Assembly: GCA_907164885.2 (NCBI GenBank)
Contig: OU015501.1
Coordinates: forward strand, 27,858,132-27,922,131
Direction of reading: 5' to 3'
Origin: Dolomedes plantarius
Lineage: Eukaryota > Arthropoda > Arachnida > Araneae > Dolomedidae
Length of the DNA: 64,000 nt
Shown here: piece after piece, positions 46,735 to 57,483 of the stretch
Position numbering within the stretch: the stretch's first letter is position 1
Layout of the letters: every line of letters begins with the position of its first letter
The notes under the pieces: generated by a model
What the model was told of the DNA's origin: nothing
The model's database searches: none
What the model saw: the letters and a program-made list of their open reading frames with translations, nothing else
Made by a program: the position numbers and the translations under genes

Positions 46735-47581
46735 CTCTAAACCAACCAAACCAATAATAACAGCGTGCTTGTGAGGATCTTATGCATAGGTTCTGAAATT
46801 CTAGTCTACACATGAATTTACCATCGCTAGAGACTATTAGAATTTAGAAAATTTTAGATCGAAATTAATATAATTGTGGAAGGGGTTAATCTTGGGTGGG
46901 ACATCGCCTCGTTTGTTGGACTTACCTATAAATGCATATTTCAATATTGGACACTTTATTGCGTATTTGAATACTGGGATGCGTAAATAGATTTTTTAAT
47001 AACACATCAGTCTCTTCAATTTTAAATATTTTCTTGAAAATAAGTTTTTGGTACAAGACTCGATATTCATGACAAGTGATACTTTTTACAAAATTTTGAC
47101 ACTCAGAATTTAAAATGAAACTCAATTTTTTCTAATAGATTTTTATCATAATTTAAAAAACAATTATACTCAGTATTTTATTGGTGATAAATGACTATGA
47201 TAAGAAAAGCTCAAAATTTTAAAGCATCTTTAAAATTAAAATTACATATTATAGACAGAATAAAATGCTTAGAAGATATTCCGTGTTTCTATTTATTGTT
47301 TAAAAATGAAAATAATGGAAATGTATAAAAATTTATACTCGCAGAAAGAAAGAAATCCGAAAAACATTTGGCTTTTGTATTGTTGAAATATGTATGACTT
47401 TACTACGTTAAGAAAGAAATCCATGATATTAAGAAATTAGTTTTAACAAGAACTTAATTCCAAACAGCTCACCCCGAACCATTCCTAGAATTTAGTAACA
47501 TGAACACTGAAATCCCCTTGATTTGAAGTAAATCGTAGCTTAGTCAGTATCCATCTCGAAGAGGCACTTTGGCGCAGTATG
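46735..47581. other. Unrecognised AT-rich sequence
   Basis: No gene or repeat family was recognised. A 67-codon open frame on the minus strand (46922-47125) is not supported by anything else. Confidence 0.4.
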
Positions 47582-47994
47582 TTAAGGCTGCTGTGTACTA
47601 ACCCTATTGCATTAGCTCACCTCAATGTTAACCTATGGGGTAAATTTGTCAAAGGACTGCCGACCTGGATTTAAAAAAAAATTGCACACCGCAATGGAGA
47701 AAGAAATTTTACACCTTGGGGCATTTTTCGTTTAAAAAAATGCAAATAATAGTTTTAAATTTAAATTACTCGGGGAAAATATCTTGTATAGTGTGTTTTA
47801 AAAGCTCTTAAATTCCTTTCGTGGACGAAATTTAGAAAATGAATCCTGTTGCAAGGTGCAGAAAAATTCAAGCTATCTGAAAATATCATTTTCATTTGAT
47901 TATCAGCATTTATGTAGCTGTAAATAGTAGATAAATTTTCTCCATTGGTTAAGATTGAGGTGAGCGAATCCGATAGGGTTAGTACACAGCAACC
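47582..47994. mobile_element. Family 1 TTAA element copy 5
   Basis: The left arm TTAAGGCTGCTGTGTACTAA and the right arm GGGTTAGTACACAGCAACC are inverted and enclose the usual interior. The right outer TTAA is not preserved; AGCAACACAGC follows instead, so the end is slightly altered. Confidence 0.75.
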
Positions 47995-48899
47995 AGCAAC
48001 ACAGCTTGTCAATTGCATTCAATAATGCTTCAGATAAATAATCTTTTACCCCCGAAGGACCTTTTATCTTTTTTCCCCTCTTTTTTAGAGGATGGGGTGG
48101 GGAGAGCTTTAAACACCCCCCTAAGTTTTAGTTGTTTTGTCGAATGAGTTATCAAAAGTCTTGCTTTATAAAACTAAATTTAATTCTGAGTGAAACGGCA
48201 ATGAATTGCTTAAAGGCGAGTACGATTTTAACAGTTATTTTTGAGATAAGAAAATAGAAGATTGTCAAATATTTATTCTGGTCTTCTGAGAGTTTCTTAT
48301 TTCTTATATATATTAAAAAAAAATACCTATTTCTAAGGCAAATAGAACTTTTTTGTTCATTAAAAAAATTTTCGCCTGAGACATGCAGTGATCAATTTCA
48401 GTGTCACCAACCCATAGATGGCGACACTGTATTCGAATTATTCTCCGAACATAATTTAAACTCATTTAGTAGTAGGATTCTTTACGAAAAGAACTCGCTT
48501 CAATGAAAGCAAAATACTTCCTAACATAATACAGTTTTTAAATAATTAAGAACTTAAAGTATATTTAGAAACTTCAAATTTCCTTCTTAATAAGGTGTGC
48601 CTCGAAATAAAGGTAGCATTTAATTAAGAGAAGTATAAATATTCTAACGATTCCTGAAGTTCCTAAGAATAATAAAAGACCTAAGCAGGAATTTTGAGGC
48701 CTTATTTCACCGCCTTTAGGATCTGATTTTATAGTTGACGGTCTTTTAGCATAACTAAATTTATAAGCCCACCTACCTTCTCTAACACCCTATTATTTGT
48801 TCGCGCATCAAACTGTTTTTGGTCCATCGAAAAAAAAAAGTGTAGTCATGTAGTCAATATTTATCTTAACACAATCAATACACATGTTTATTTTTAAAA
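47995..48899. other. Unrecognised sequence
   Basis: No gene recognised. A short GC-richer pyrimidine/purine block lies at about 48045-48110. Confidence 0.4.
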
Positions 48900-49167
48900 A
48901 TTAATAAAATTATTTTATTAATTTAAAATTTATAAAATTATTTTATTAATTTAAAATTTATAAAATTATTTTATTAATTTAAAATTTATAAAATTATTTT
49001 ATTAATTTAAATTTATAAAATTATTTTATTAATTAAATTTATAAAATTATTTTATTAATTTAAAATTTATAAATTATTTTATTAATTTAAAATTTATAAA
49101 ATTATTTTATTAATTTAAAATTTATAAAATTATTTTATTAATTTAAAATTTATAAAATTATTTTAAA
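48900..49167. repeat. 28-bp minisatellite, about nine copies
   Basis: The unit AAAATTATTTTATTAATTTA followed by AAATTTAT repeats head to tail with few changes, mostly one- or two-base shortenings. The unit contains only A and T and is largely self-complementary (AAATTATTT, ATTAAT, TTAAA). Confidence 0.9.
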
Positions 49168-49325
49168 ATTAAAAGTGCTTCTCGCCTTAAACTTTGAAAC
49201 AAATAATTTGAGAGGTTAGACGAGGAACGAAAAGTATTAATTTAACCTTATTGAAAATATAGTATTTCTTATGAGGTAGTGATAACAACCTGTTTTTCTG
49301 AGATCCCTGGATTTTTCGATCTCCC

Positions 49326-49574
49326 GAGGCTGGTGTATACTAACCCTATTGGATTAGCTCACCTAAATGATAACCTATGGAGAAAATTTGTCCAAAGATT
49401 GCCGACTTGGATTTAAAGATTTTTTTTTAAATAGTACTCCTTAATAGAGAAAGAAATTTTACACCTTGGGACATATTTCGTTTTTTTTAAATGCAAATAA
49501 TATTTTAAAACTTAAATTATTTTTGGAAAAAAATCTGGTATAGTATGTTTTAAACGCTCATAAATTCATTTGGC
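49326..49574. mobile_element. Family 1 TTAA element, left-half copy 6
   Basis: Runs from GGCTGGTGTATACTAACCC through TAACCTATGGAGAAAATTTG and the internal TTTTACACCTTGGG segment to CTCATAAATTCATTTGG, where similarity stops. The right arm is absent. Confidence 0.65.
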
Positions 49575-49717
49575 TACTCCTGTACCATCTTTTTGCTACT
49601 GAATTTCTGCACACATCTTGCATGTCCGTAATGCACCGCCCAGACAGAACTTCGTGATATTGTTGTTACTCTCCGCTGAATCTCAGTGTACCAGTTTGCT
49701 ACCTGTTTCCCATTGTC

Positions 49718-50432
49718 TCTATATATAAAACAGTTCCGTAACTGACTGACTCACTGACATACAATGCACAGACCAAACCGCTGGACCTAAAGGGCTGAAA
49801 TTTTGCATGGCGATTCTTCTTATGGTGTAGGGGTGCCCTAAGAAAGATTTTTGAAAAATTCTTCTTAGATTTTTTAAAATTAAATTTTTAAGCTGTTTTA
49901 GTAACTTTTTTTAAGTTTGCATTGAAAATAATAATTTGAGTGTTATAAAATTTATGTCACAAGAAAAATCCCAAAAATTCCTTTAAAATGAAATATTTTT
50001 CGAATCTTTATCTTCATTTTCTGATATTTGGAGAATTTTTAAAGATTAATTTTTAGGATTTAATTTATTAAATGCTGATCACGTGATTTCTTTTTCTGGT
50101 ACTTTAAATAAATTTATCGTCACGTGCATAACAACTAAATAGACAAAAAAAATATTTTTTCTTTTCTTGCTAATGCGGCAGACGATTGGAAATTATCGAA
50201 AAAAATATTAAAATACAGTAAAAGATATGTTTCTCAAACTGTACTATATTCTTTAGTATGTCCTATTAGATTTAATTTGAATATTTTCTTCTACACTATT
50301 TTGTCTATAAAAATATTCGTTACGATTTTTTTATAAATATATTTTTCTTTGTTTTTTTGGCATTAATTGCATACATTGACCGTTGTATTTAATTTGAATG
50401 TACTCCGTAGCGAAGTACGGGTTTTCAGCTAG
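49718..50432 (+). mobile_element. Non-autonomous Helitron, copy C
   Basis: Starts TCTATATATAAAACAGTTCC and ends GTTTTCAGCTAG before a T. CCGTAGCGAAGTACGG at 50405-50420 is a perfect 5-bp-stem hairpin (CCGTA/TACGG) placed 8 bases before the CTAG, the classic Helitron 3' signal. Same family as copies at 2164 and 27829, in the opposite orientation. The base before the 5' TC is C, not A, so the 5' edge may be slightly changed. Confidence 0.85.
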
Positions 50433-50629
50433 TTTGAACATAAAATAAACATTAGCTAGAGACGCTTTAGATGGGGATCACCGTCCAGGGGCACTCCATT
50501 TAGGGACCTCTGAAATTGTATTACTTACATAGGAAATAATATATCATCATGATTGATTCGAGGAGGTAAATTAAATTGATATATTCATAATGCATTTTTG
50601 GAACTATGATTAATTTAACTTCGCTATCT

Positions 50630-50900
50630 TCGTTCCGTGTCTATGCCGGATATGGACACAGTAAATCCGGAGACCGGAAAGTCCCTCTATGAGGTCAGAG
50701 AGGGTGGAAGAAGATACAATCTACCCAGATGTCGTCCCTGGGGGTGATCGGTCGAAATTGAGGTAGGAACCAGATAAGACGGACTCCGCTCCTTGTGGTG
50801 CTATACAGACCGGAGCCCCACAAATAATTCCGAAGCCTGTATGGACCTGGTCTGGAACTTCCGGCCAGAGGGCATTAGGAACAACAACAACAACAACAAC
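50630..50900 (+). mobile_element. 3' end of a retroposon with an (AAC)n tail
   Basis: A GC-richer segment (CCGGAGACCGGAAAGTCC to CTTCCGGCCAGAGGGCATTA) is followed directly by six AAC units at about 50880-50900. Such simple tails mark the 3' ends of non-LTR retrotransposons or their SINEs. The left limit is approximate and no target duplication was found. Confidence 0.5.
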
Positions 50901-51119
50901 GTGATCTTCGTGCTTAAAATATTTTAACACAATACAGCTCAACTCTTTCACTTCGAAGCTATTTCATTTATAAATGAGAAACGTTGTGTGACGATTATAT
51001 TCACCTCACAGCGTTGAAATAAAAAAAAACTTCTGAAATCTGAAGTCTGTTAAGCTTATTAATTTTTTTTAACACTAGAACCATCTTCCGATTTTCTAAC
51101 GTACAATAATTAACATAGA

Positions 51120-52688
51120 TGTAATGAAGCGCCTTCGATTTTAAAGAAAAATTAAATGTTTTAGAGAGATAAAGTGATCGAAGGCTGTTTTTCATTACAT
51201 TTTTGTTAGAAAGTTAGGAAGCCGCCTTTGATTAGAGGACGGGACAGTCGTCTTTGTGACTTAGACAATTTAAAAGCGGAGGAGCGCGTTAGGGGTCTGT
51301 TGATCGCAGACGTAGATAATGAGGTGGCACCAGAGTTTGACGTTAAAGTAAAATACACTATTGTAAACAAATTTTTGAGGGTCTGTTTGGGAGGTAGACC
51401 TCAAAACACGTGGACTGGACTTTCGGTGGTCTGGATTGTGACGCAAGGAAAGGCATGCATGTGTTGAGGGGTTATCCAATCAAAGAAATGAAAATTGATG
51501 CTAAGTGGTGGATTTTAAAAAGCTTTCCTGAGTGGATTAGGAGTCATGAGAAGGCGTGGACATTGTTGTAAAAAAATAAAATAAATAGAAGACAGAGTTT
51601 TTTTAAGAGATTTCACTCTGCATGCGGGCCCGGGTTCCCTTTCCCCGGTGCTTAGCATCGCAGGTGATGAAGTGTTGTTATTTTTAACTGTCGAAGAACA
51701 GTTGAGCTTGCCCGGGAGTTTCCGAAGAAATATGTCGTTTAGAGGAGCAGAAATCCGGTTGAAGTGTCCCGGTATGATAGTCACCTGATCCTGATACTAG
51801 AATTTGTTTTTACTGATGATGAAACTCTAGTTGCTGCCTTCACCAATAAATGATTTGAAAGTAGAGATGGAGAGAATTGCGCCTTCACGTTGGAGTCCCG
51901 AGTGAGTCGTCCCGGAGATGAAAAGCGTTTTCGACAGAGAGTGTGTGAGTACCTCCTGACAAATACCCCCATCTTTTGAAGAGCGGAAGAATCATACGAT
52001 AGATGACCACGATCGAGGCCCCTGTCAGCCTAAGATGTTGAGTGCCAGCTACCTTAGAAGGAAGGAACGATACCCCATGCCCGATGAGAGCGTCGAAACC
52101 CGTATTCCAGTGCGGTTAGCATCCAAATGAGTGAGTGAAAATAATTTTGTTTTGTTGAGAACCCACCATGCTAAATGAAATATTATTGCGGGAATAGTGT
52201 TTTAAAAGATAATTTTGATGGATAGGAGTTCTTTGCTATGAGTATGATTAATAATTATATGCTCCCTGAATCCAAAAGGTATAGGATAATTGATATACAT
52301 TTTTAAAAATATAAATTAAAAGAAAATGCCAAAAGTTAATGAAAAATGAGTAATTTGTGTACCAAGTTTTTTTGTTGATGTTGTTATTGATTTAAATTGT
52401 AAATAGTAGTGTTGTAAATAAATTTTTTTTTTTGTAAATATAAAAATTTAGTCAGTCATCCTCACTGTTAGTAGTTGATCTAAAGGAAGGTTATCTCCTG
52501 GTTTTTAGAAGTAAAGTTTGTTTGACCTGTTCGTTTGCCAAATTGTCTAGAGCCTTGGGTTGTATTCAACCAAATAAATAATAAAACACAACGCACCCAA
52601 ATAATGTCTATAAATAAATAATTTGTACTAACCAAAATAATTTACGAATCATGCCCAAAATAAATATTTTAAGACAGGCAATACGACA
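51120..52688 (+). mobile_element. Solo LTR of the long-LTR family, copy 2 (1569 bp)
   Basis: Starts TGTAATGAAGCGCCTTCGA and ends GGCAATACGACA. Flanked by exact ATAGA duplications at 51115-51119 and 52689-52693. Its ends match the LTR at 40711-42163; the middle is more diverged. AATAAA occurs several times near the 3' part. Short open frames inside are not recognisable proteins. Confidence 0.75.
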
Positions 52689-53798
52689 ATAGACTTTTGA
52701 TTTAAGTGAATTTTTTGGTAAAAAAGGAAGACGTGAAAGATTTATGAAAGAATTGTGTTATAGTAAAATTTTAGAGCATATTTATTGTGTTATATACTGT
52801 GTTTAGGTTTTAAAATTTTGATGTCAAAAATGTAAGTGATCTGCAGATTATATCATCTTCAGTTTCCAAAACTATTGAAAGAAATTCTTCGACACTTAGA
52901 TATGAACTAACGATTACATGTTTAAAGTAAAATTTGAAAGTCTTTACTCTAGCTTCACTCTAGCAATGTTCACTCTAATTCGTTTGTTTTAGAGAAATAA
53001 ATTTCCAACCTATAGCTTCAATAGGAAAATTAATTGGCCAAAGTTTTATCAACCAACTTTACAAATTGAGGCAATTACTTCAACTCACACCATTTCTAGG
53101 AAATTTGTAGTATTATTGGTAAATAGCTTGGAGCATTAGTCCCTTTTGACATGAAAACCTTTCAAGCTGGCAAAATACTTTGAATTTAAATTTGTCACAA
53201 AATCCAGAAGTGTACCTCTTGTGCAAAAGTAAAAAACTATGGAAACAAACATTATTGAATACAAAAATCAGTCCCTGTGAATTTAAATAAGGGACGGGTA
53301 TGTAAAACATGTTACCGAAGCAGCGTGTCCATGAATTTGAGTACCATGATAGATTCATTTTTAAAACATGTCCTGCTTTCAAATGCTAATTTTCGACGAG
53401 TATTTCTAATATTAATTGAACAGATATTTTATCGAATATGGTACAGAAGTGATTGAGGTCTGACATGCCATAGTTGTGTTTGACAATATCTAACAATAAT
53501 TAAAGTCTCTAGACATTTGTTAGGTCAGTACTATGAGAAATTTTTCATTGTGTGTCAAACTGAAATGAGGCAATTAACTCCTCCCCCCAGCCTCAATTGC
53601 ATAATTTTCTTTCAAGATGCAATATAAAGAAGTTAATTTGCTGTTACCTGAAGCAGTTCACCTTTTCCAGTTTTTTTTTGTTTTTACCTTTAATCTTATC
53701 TATCTGATTTGCTTACCCAGTAACAACACTAATACTTGCTTACTATAGTAATTACTTTGCTATAGTTGTAAGATTAGTGCCTGTAACGTCAATATATA
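52689..53798. other. Unrecognised AT-rich sequence
   Basis: No gene or repeat family recognised. An 89-codon minus-strand frame (53113-53382) has no supporting features. Confidence 0.4.
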
Positions 53799-53994
53799 AG
53801 GTAGTTATCAAAATAATGGAAACACCTATCATTATTAGTGGTGTTTATGAATGTGCTTCGTATTCCTTAAAAAACAAGTCTTGCTACCGGTATTTTTTTA
53901 TATAATATAGTGTATGTATTATTCTACTGTCAGGTAGCAGTAATGAAGCTAAGGGCATCGTACTTTTGGGGGGAACAGCGTAAAATGTCAAACC

Positions 53995-54332
53995 TGGCAG
54001 ACCTTGTAAAAAGGGCAGATTGTTAAAGCACGTTTAAATTGGGGTATCTGTTACTGCAATCCCAAGGCTTATGGGTGTTTTTCGAGCTATGGTATCGAAA
54101 GTCGTAATAGCATACAGAGTGCACGGAAAAACATCCTTTGCCAAACAGAATAGAGGACGAAAGGGAGATCTGAGTGAAAGAGACGGACGAGGTATTGAAG
54201 CGGATTGTGACAAGAAGAAAGGCAACTGCAACCAAAACGACCGAAGAGCTCAATCGGCATCTATAGGTTCTGATATCAACCATTAGAGGTAGAAGGGAAC
54301 TTCACAAACAAAGCATTTGCGGAAGAGTAGTT
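53995..54332 (+). pseudogene. Tc1-like transposase, N-terminal part before the LTR insertion
   Basis: Several frames carry pieces of a Tc1 HTH region, including DEVLKRIVTRRKATATKTTE at about 54190-54240 and LISTIRGRRELHKQSICGR at about 54270-54325, with stops between. The frame ends at the AGTT target site and its natural continuation lies at 57919. Confidence 0.7.
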
Positions 54333-54768
54333 TATAGAGAATCTATGCTCACTTCTACCCAGACTTGGGTGTATATAATTTGAAGTGGCACTCTATTTGA
54401 ATTTGAAGCAAACACAGTTTATACATGAAACAATGTTTATTGAATTCGTTGCACATATAATTGGCTTTTACAGCAATAAGCATGCGTACTACTTGTACGG
54501 AATGTATAAACACAGCTTTCAAGAACAATATATTTTTATACTCACGAACAGTAAGTCAAACCAGCAGTACTGCCACGTAAACTTCTGGCCCGCTAAGCAC
54601 TAGCGCAGGATAACACCTTTTCAACCTTAACAACCTCCCTTTTTTTATTAATGACGCTGCATGGTATTTATACTAAGCGCGTATGCCGAAATTAGCATAT
54701 CTAAAGCAGCTTCTTTAATTCACTCAAAAGTTCGATTCTTGTGAATCGAATCTTGTGTATATCTTACA
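54333..54768 (-). repeat. 3' LTR of the gag-only element
   Basis: 436 bp; in element orientation it begins TGTAAGATATACACAAG and ends CTCTATA. Matches the LTR at 57484-57918. AATAAA in element orientation (within TTCAATAAACATTG, about 54437) may be the poly(A) signal. ORFs seen inside both LTRs are the same chance frame. Confidence 0.9.
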
Positions 54769-54782
54769 CTGGCCTCCCTCGA
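54769..54782 (-). promoter_or_regulatory. Polypurine tract next to the 3' LTR
   Basis: In element orientation CGAGGGAGGCCAG directly precedes the TGTAAG start of the 3' LTR, the position of the plus-strand primer of LTR elements. An A/T-rich run precedes it. Confidence 0.6.
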
Positions 54783-55305
54783 AAAAAAAAATTAGGTAAC
54801 TGAGGTCTGAACGGCTTCAGTTAACTAATTGAAAACGCATGCTGGTCTGACTTTTTACATAATGGGTGGCAAAGCCAAAAAACCTTCCACACGTTGTGTG
54901 GGGGAAAAACGCCACTACCATTTTACAAAACTAACCCCGAACGGTCCAGGTGACACCATCAAACAGTGGATTTGCAGAGTTGCGGATACTGGGATGGCCA
55001 ACTGCGCCCTAGAATATCTATTTTAATTAAAAGTGACAACACAATTGCACAGCATGACATTTCTTGACTGTATCTGCTCTCCCCCAATTTATAATGTACA
55101 TGTGTTATTTTTTGTGAAGTTAGTACATTAGTGGTTAATTGGTATATTGTGCAGTATGTATTTTTTTTCTAGTCACTACATGTCCCCTTCAAAAATTTAT
55201 AAAACAACAGTATGCCGTTTTTTTTTCAGTGGCTCACTCCTTCCCCTCAAAATGTTTACACAGTATATACAATGGGGAACTTCAAACCAATTTGGTTCGG
55301 TTTTA
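54783..55305 (-). other. Non-coding 3' interior of the gag-only element
   Basis: About 520 bp between the Gag stop codon and the polypurine tract. No pol or env motif was recognised on either strand. A 65-codon frame on the + strand is unsupported. Confidence 0.6.
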
Positions 55306-57348
55306 TTAAAGGGTGGGAGTTAGAATAAGAGAATTGATAGAAGACTTGTTCCTCATGAATGCAGCAACTTCCTTGCACCAGTCTGTCCAATCCGTGGAAC
55401 CTCTCTTGATGGTCGCAGTCCTAGTAAAGGGGTTCGTTGACCGTGTGGGCATCCTTCGTGCAGCAGGTCGTGGGTCCTGAGGCGCTGGTCCGGCTTGACG
55501 ATGGACAGGAGGTCTCTTGGGAGGAGGCCAACCTTGCTGGGCGGCAGAAATCTTCCGTTTCCTGTACTTATGCAAAGGAACTTTAAAATTGTCATTCATC
55601 CTTTTGATAACCTTGTGTACCTTATCAGCGACGCATTCATCCTTTGATGGAGTTTTTGTAGTGCACACTTTACCTTTCTTCGTACTTTTGCTTGTATCGG
55701 TATTAGATTTTAATGCAGATTCTATTTTGTCAAATTTATACGCCGCACCAACGTGTTTAGTTACTGGCTTTATCTCTCTACTTGTGTCATGTTTTTCAAC
55801 AAACTGACTCTGCTTTTGGTATTGGTGCTTATGCAACTTCTTGTTTACCGCCTTAATTACTTCAGTATTTGCAGTTTTAATGCTGGAACCTGAAGGCGCT
55901 TTTTCACGTTTTTTATCCCCCTTAACTTTAGTTTTATCATCTTTTGACGAAAAAGTCTCTTTGAAACTTGCGATATCAGAATCGTTATCATTTAAATTCT
56001 TTAACACTGCTTCAGTTTTAGGAAGATTAAGCTTTTCGTACTGGTGCGTTTTAATGCAACCTGCGTCTATAACTTCCGAAGCATCAGCTAAACTACTTAC
56101 AGTATAACTCTGTGTCAACTTTTCATCCTGATTCTCAGTCTGGTTTTCATGTACTTTATTTAAAACCATATTATCAACCTGGCCTACAGCATCCTCATTC
56201 GGAAGGAAACTTGAAATAATATCATCATTACCTAGCGAGTTCCTACTATCGTTTAAAGAATTTTTATTGTCGTCAACTAATAAGTATTCACTAACTTCCG
56301 TAACGCATACTTCGTCATCTACTAAATTTCCTTCATTAACAGATGTGTGAATATCATCTAAAATATCAGGTATAGCATCAATAATATCAGGTATAGCATT
56401 AATAGAAGTGTCAGATGATTTATTTTCTAAACCACTAGCATTAGTATCGGCACTATTTTCAGAAATTTGTACTGGATTTACCTCATCATTCCAGCTAGAC
56501 TCACTTTCTTTATAAGCCACAAAAATACCCTGACTTTCACTATTCTCAAAATAATGATTACTGCTCGGACAAAATAATACATTTGACCACACAGTTTCAA
56601 CAGGTTGAACCATATCATGTGAATCAACTTGCCAGTGCAAGTAAGGTGCTTCCATATTATTTATTTTAAGAGGACTAATTTCATTATAACGCCGTGCGCT
56701 TCTATTATTTTGCCTGCGGTACTGCTTACGCTGCTGGTTTGAAACTCGCGAAAAATTTTGGCGCGGCTGTATAAAACTTCTCGTACCTGAATGACGGTAC
56801 GGGGTAGCGAAGAAATGCCTATTGTCATATTTAGCTAAAGCTTGAAGGAGGGTAACCTTGCTTGTAATTGTTTGATTATCTAAAAAATCTTGAACACTTG
56901 GCTTCAAACGTTGGATAACTATTTTTAAGATTATCGCTTCCGTCACCCCTTCTAAATATTCCTCACACTTGGAAATCTTTTCCATAGCAAAATCTAATGC
57001 AGACTGACCTTCACGTTGCCTTAGCGAATAAATTTCCGCTTCAATTTCACTTTGATTAAAGGTCTTTGGAAAAACACTAAGAAACTGTTGCTTGAATGAC
57101 AAATAGTCAAAAATCAGATTACTGCTTTGCATGCATGTGTACCACTGAAATGCACTACCTCTTAAAGCGGCTAGAGCAATTTTAAGTTTATCCCCCTCTG
57201 GGGTGCATTGTTGCTGAAAGTAATGCTCAATTTTCTTTAGGAATTGGCTTGAGGGGCCGCCATTGAAGGTGGCTTCGAATGGCGCAAAATGCTGAACCAT
57301 AATTACCCGAGGAAAATTTCCAGCAGGATTTTGTTCTACAACACTCAT
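55306..57348 (-). CDS. gag: Gag-like protein of a Ty3/Gypsy-type element
   Basis: 680 codons, uninterrupted, starting with the ATG at 57348, about 120 bp after the primer-binding site. Residues about 20-175 form a retrotransposon Gag (capsid) domain: FNGGPSSQFLKKIEHYFQQQ, then ALAALRGSAFQWY, FKQQFLSVFP, LRQREGQSALDFAMEK and LKPSVQDFL. An Arg/Gln/Asn-rich segment follows (about 185-225), a likely nucleic-acid-binding tail. No CCHC zinc knuckle is present. Residues about 250-460 are acidic and Asn/Ser/Asp-rich, with an internal IPDI(I/L)D repeat; then come Lys-rich and finally Pro/Arg-rich segments. The length exceeds the usual 300-450 residues for Gypsy Gag. The final 80 residues might derive from another part of the parent element, as after an internal deletion; this is inference. 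The intact frame and near-identical LTRs suggest a recent insertion. Confidence 0.85.
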   Translation of the reverse strand: MSVVEQNPAGNFPRVIMVQHFAPFEATFNGGPSSQFLKKIEHYFQQQCTPEGDKLKIALAALRGSAFQWYTCMQSSNLIFDYLSFKQQFLSVFPKTFNQSEIEAEIYSLRQREGQSALDFAMEKISKCEEYLEGVTEAIILKIVIQRLKPSVQDFLDNQTITSKVTLLQALAKYDNRHFFATPYRHSGTRSFIQPRQNFSRVSNQQRKQYRRQNNRSARRYNEISPLKINNMEAPYLHWQVDSHDMVQPVETVWSNVLFCPSSNHYFENSESQGIFVAYKESESSWNDEVNPVQISENSADTNASGLENKSSDTSINAIPDIIDAIPDILDDIHTSVNEGNLVDDEVCVTEVSEYLLVDDNKNSLNDSRNSLGNDDIISSFLPNEDAVGQVDNMVLNKVHENQTENQDEKLTQSYTVSSLADASEVIDAGCIKTHQYEKLNLPKTEAVLKNLNDNDSDIASFKETFSSKDDKTKVKGDKKREKAPSGSSIKTANTEVIKAVNKKLHKHQYQKQSQFVEKHDTSREIKPVTKHVGAAYKFDKIESALKSNTDTSKSTKKGKVCTTKTPSKDECVADKVHKVIKRMNDNFKVPLHKYRKRKISAAQQGWPPPKRPPVHRQAGPAPQDPRPAARRMPTRSTNPFTRTATIKRGSTDWTDWCKEVAAFMRNKSSINSLILTPTL

Positions 57349-57469
57349 TTTTTAAATAGTATATAAGTACTTGCAACAATTTTATCAATATAAGTACACA
57401 GTACACAGTTTTTAATTTCAATTATGTTGTTCGTTACAAATGTAACGCTAACTACCAGGGTATATATAT

Positions 57470-57482
57470 CTTTCGGGCGCCA
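57470..57482 (-). promoter_or_regulatory. Primer-binding site, tRNA-Lys type
   Basis: In element orientation TGGCGCCCGAAAG follows the 5' LTR after one base. TGGCGCCCGA is complementary to the 3' end of a lysine tRNA (established for this PBS class). Confidence 0.75.
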
Positions 57483-57483
57483 G

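Noticed and set aside
48900..49167. CRISPR-like array
   Set aside because: The repeats are directly head to tail without unique spacers, so it is a minisatellite in a eukaryotic genome.
54385..54603. 72-codon ORF found twice (also at 57536-57754)
   Set aside because: It lies inside both LTRs, so it is the same LTR sequence read by chance.
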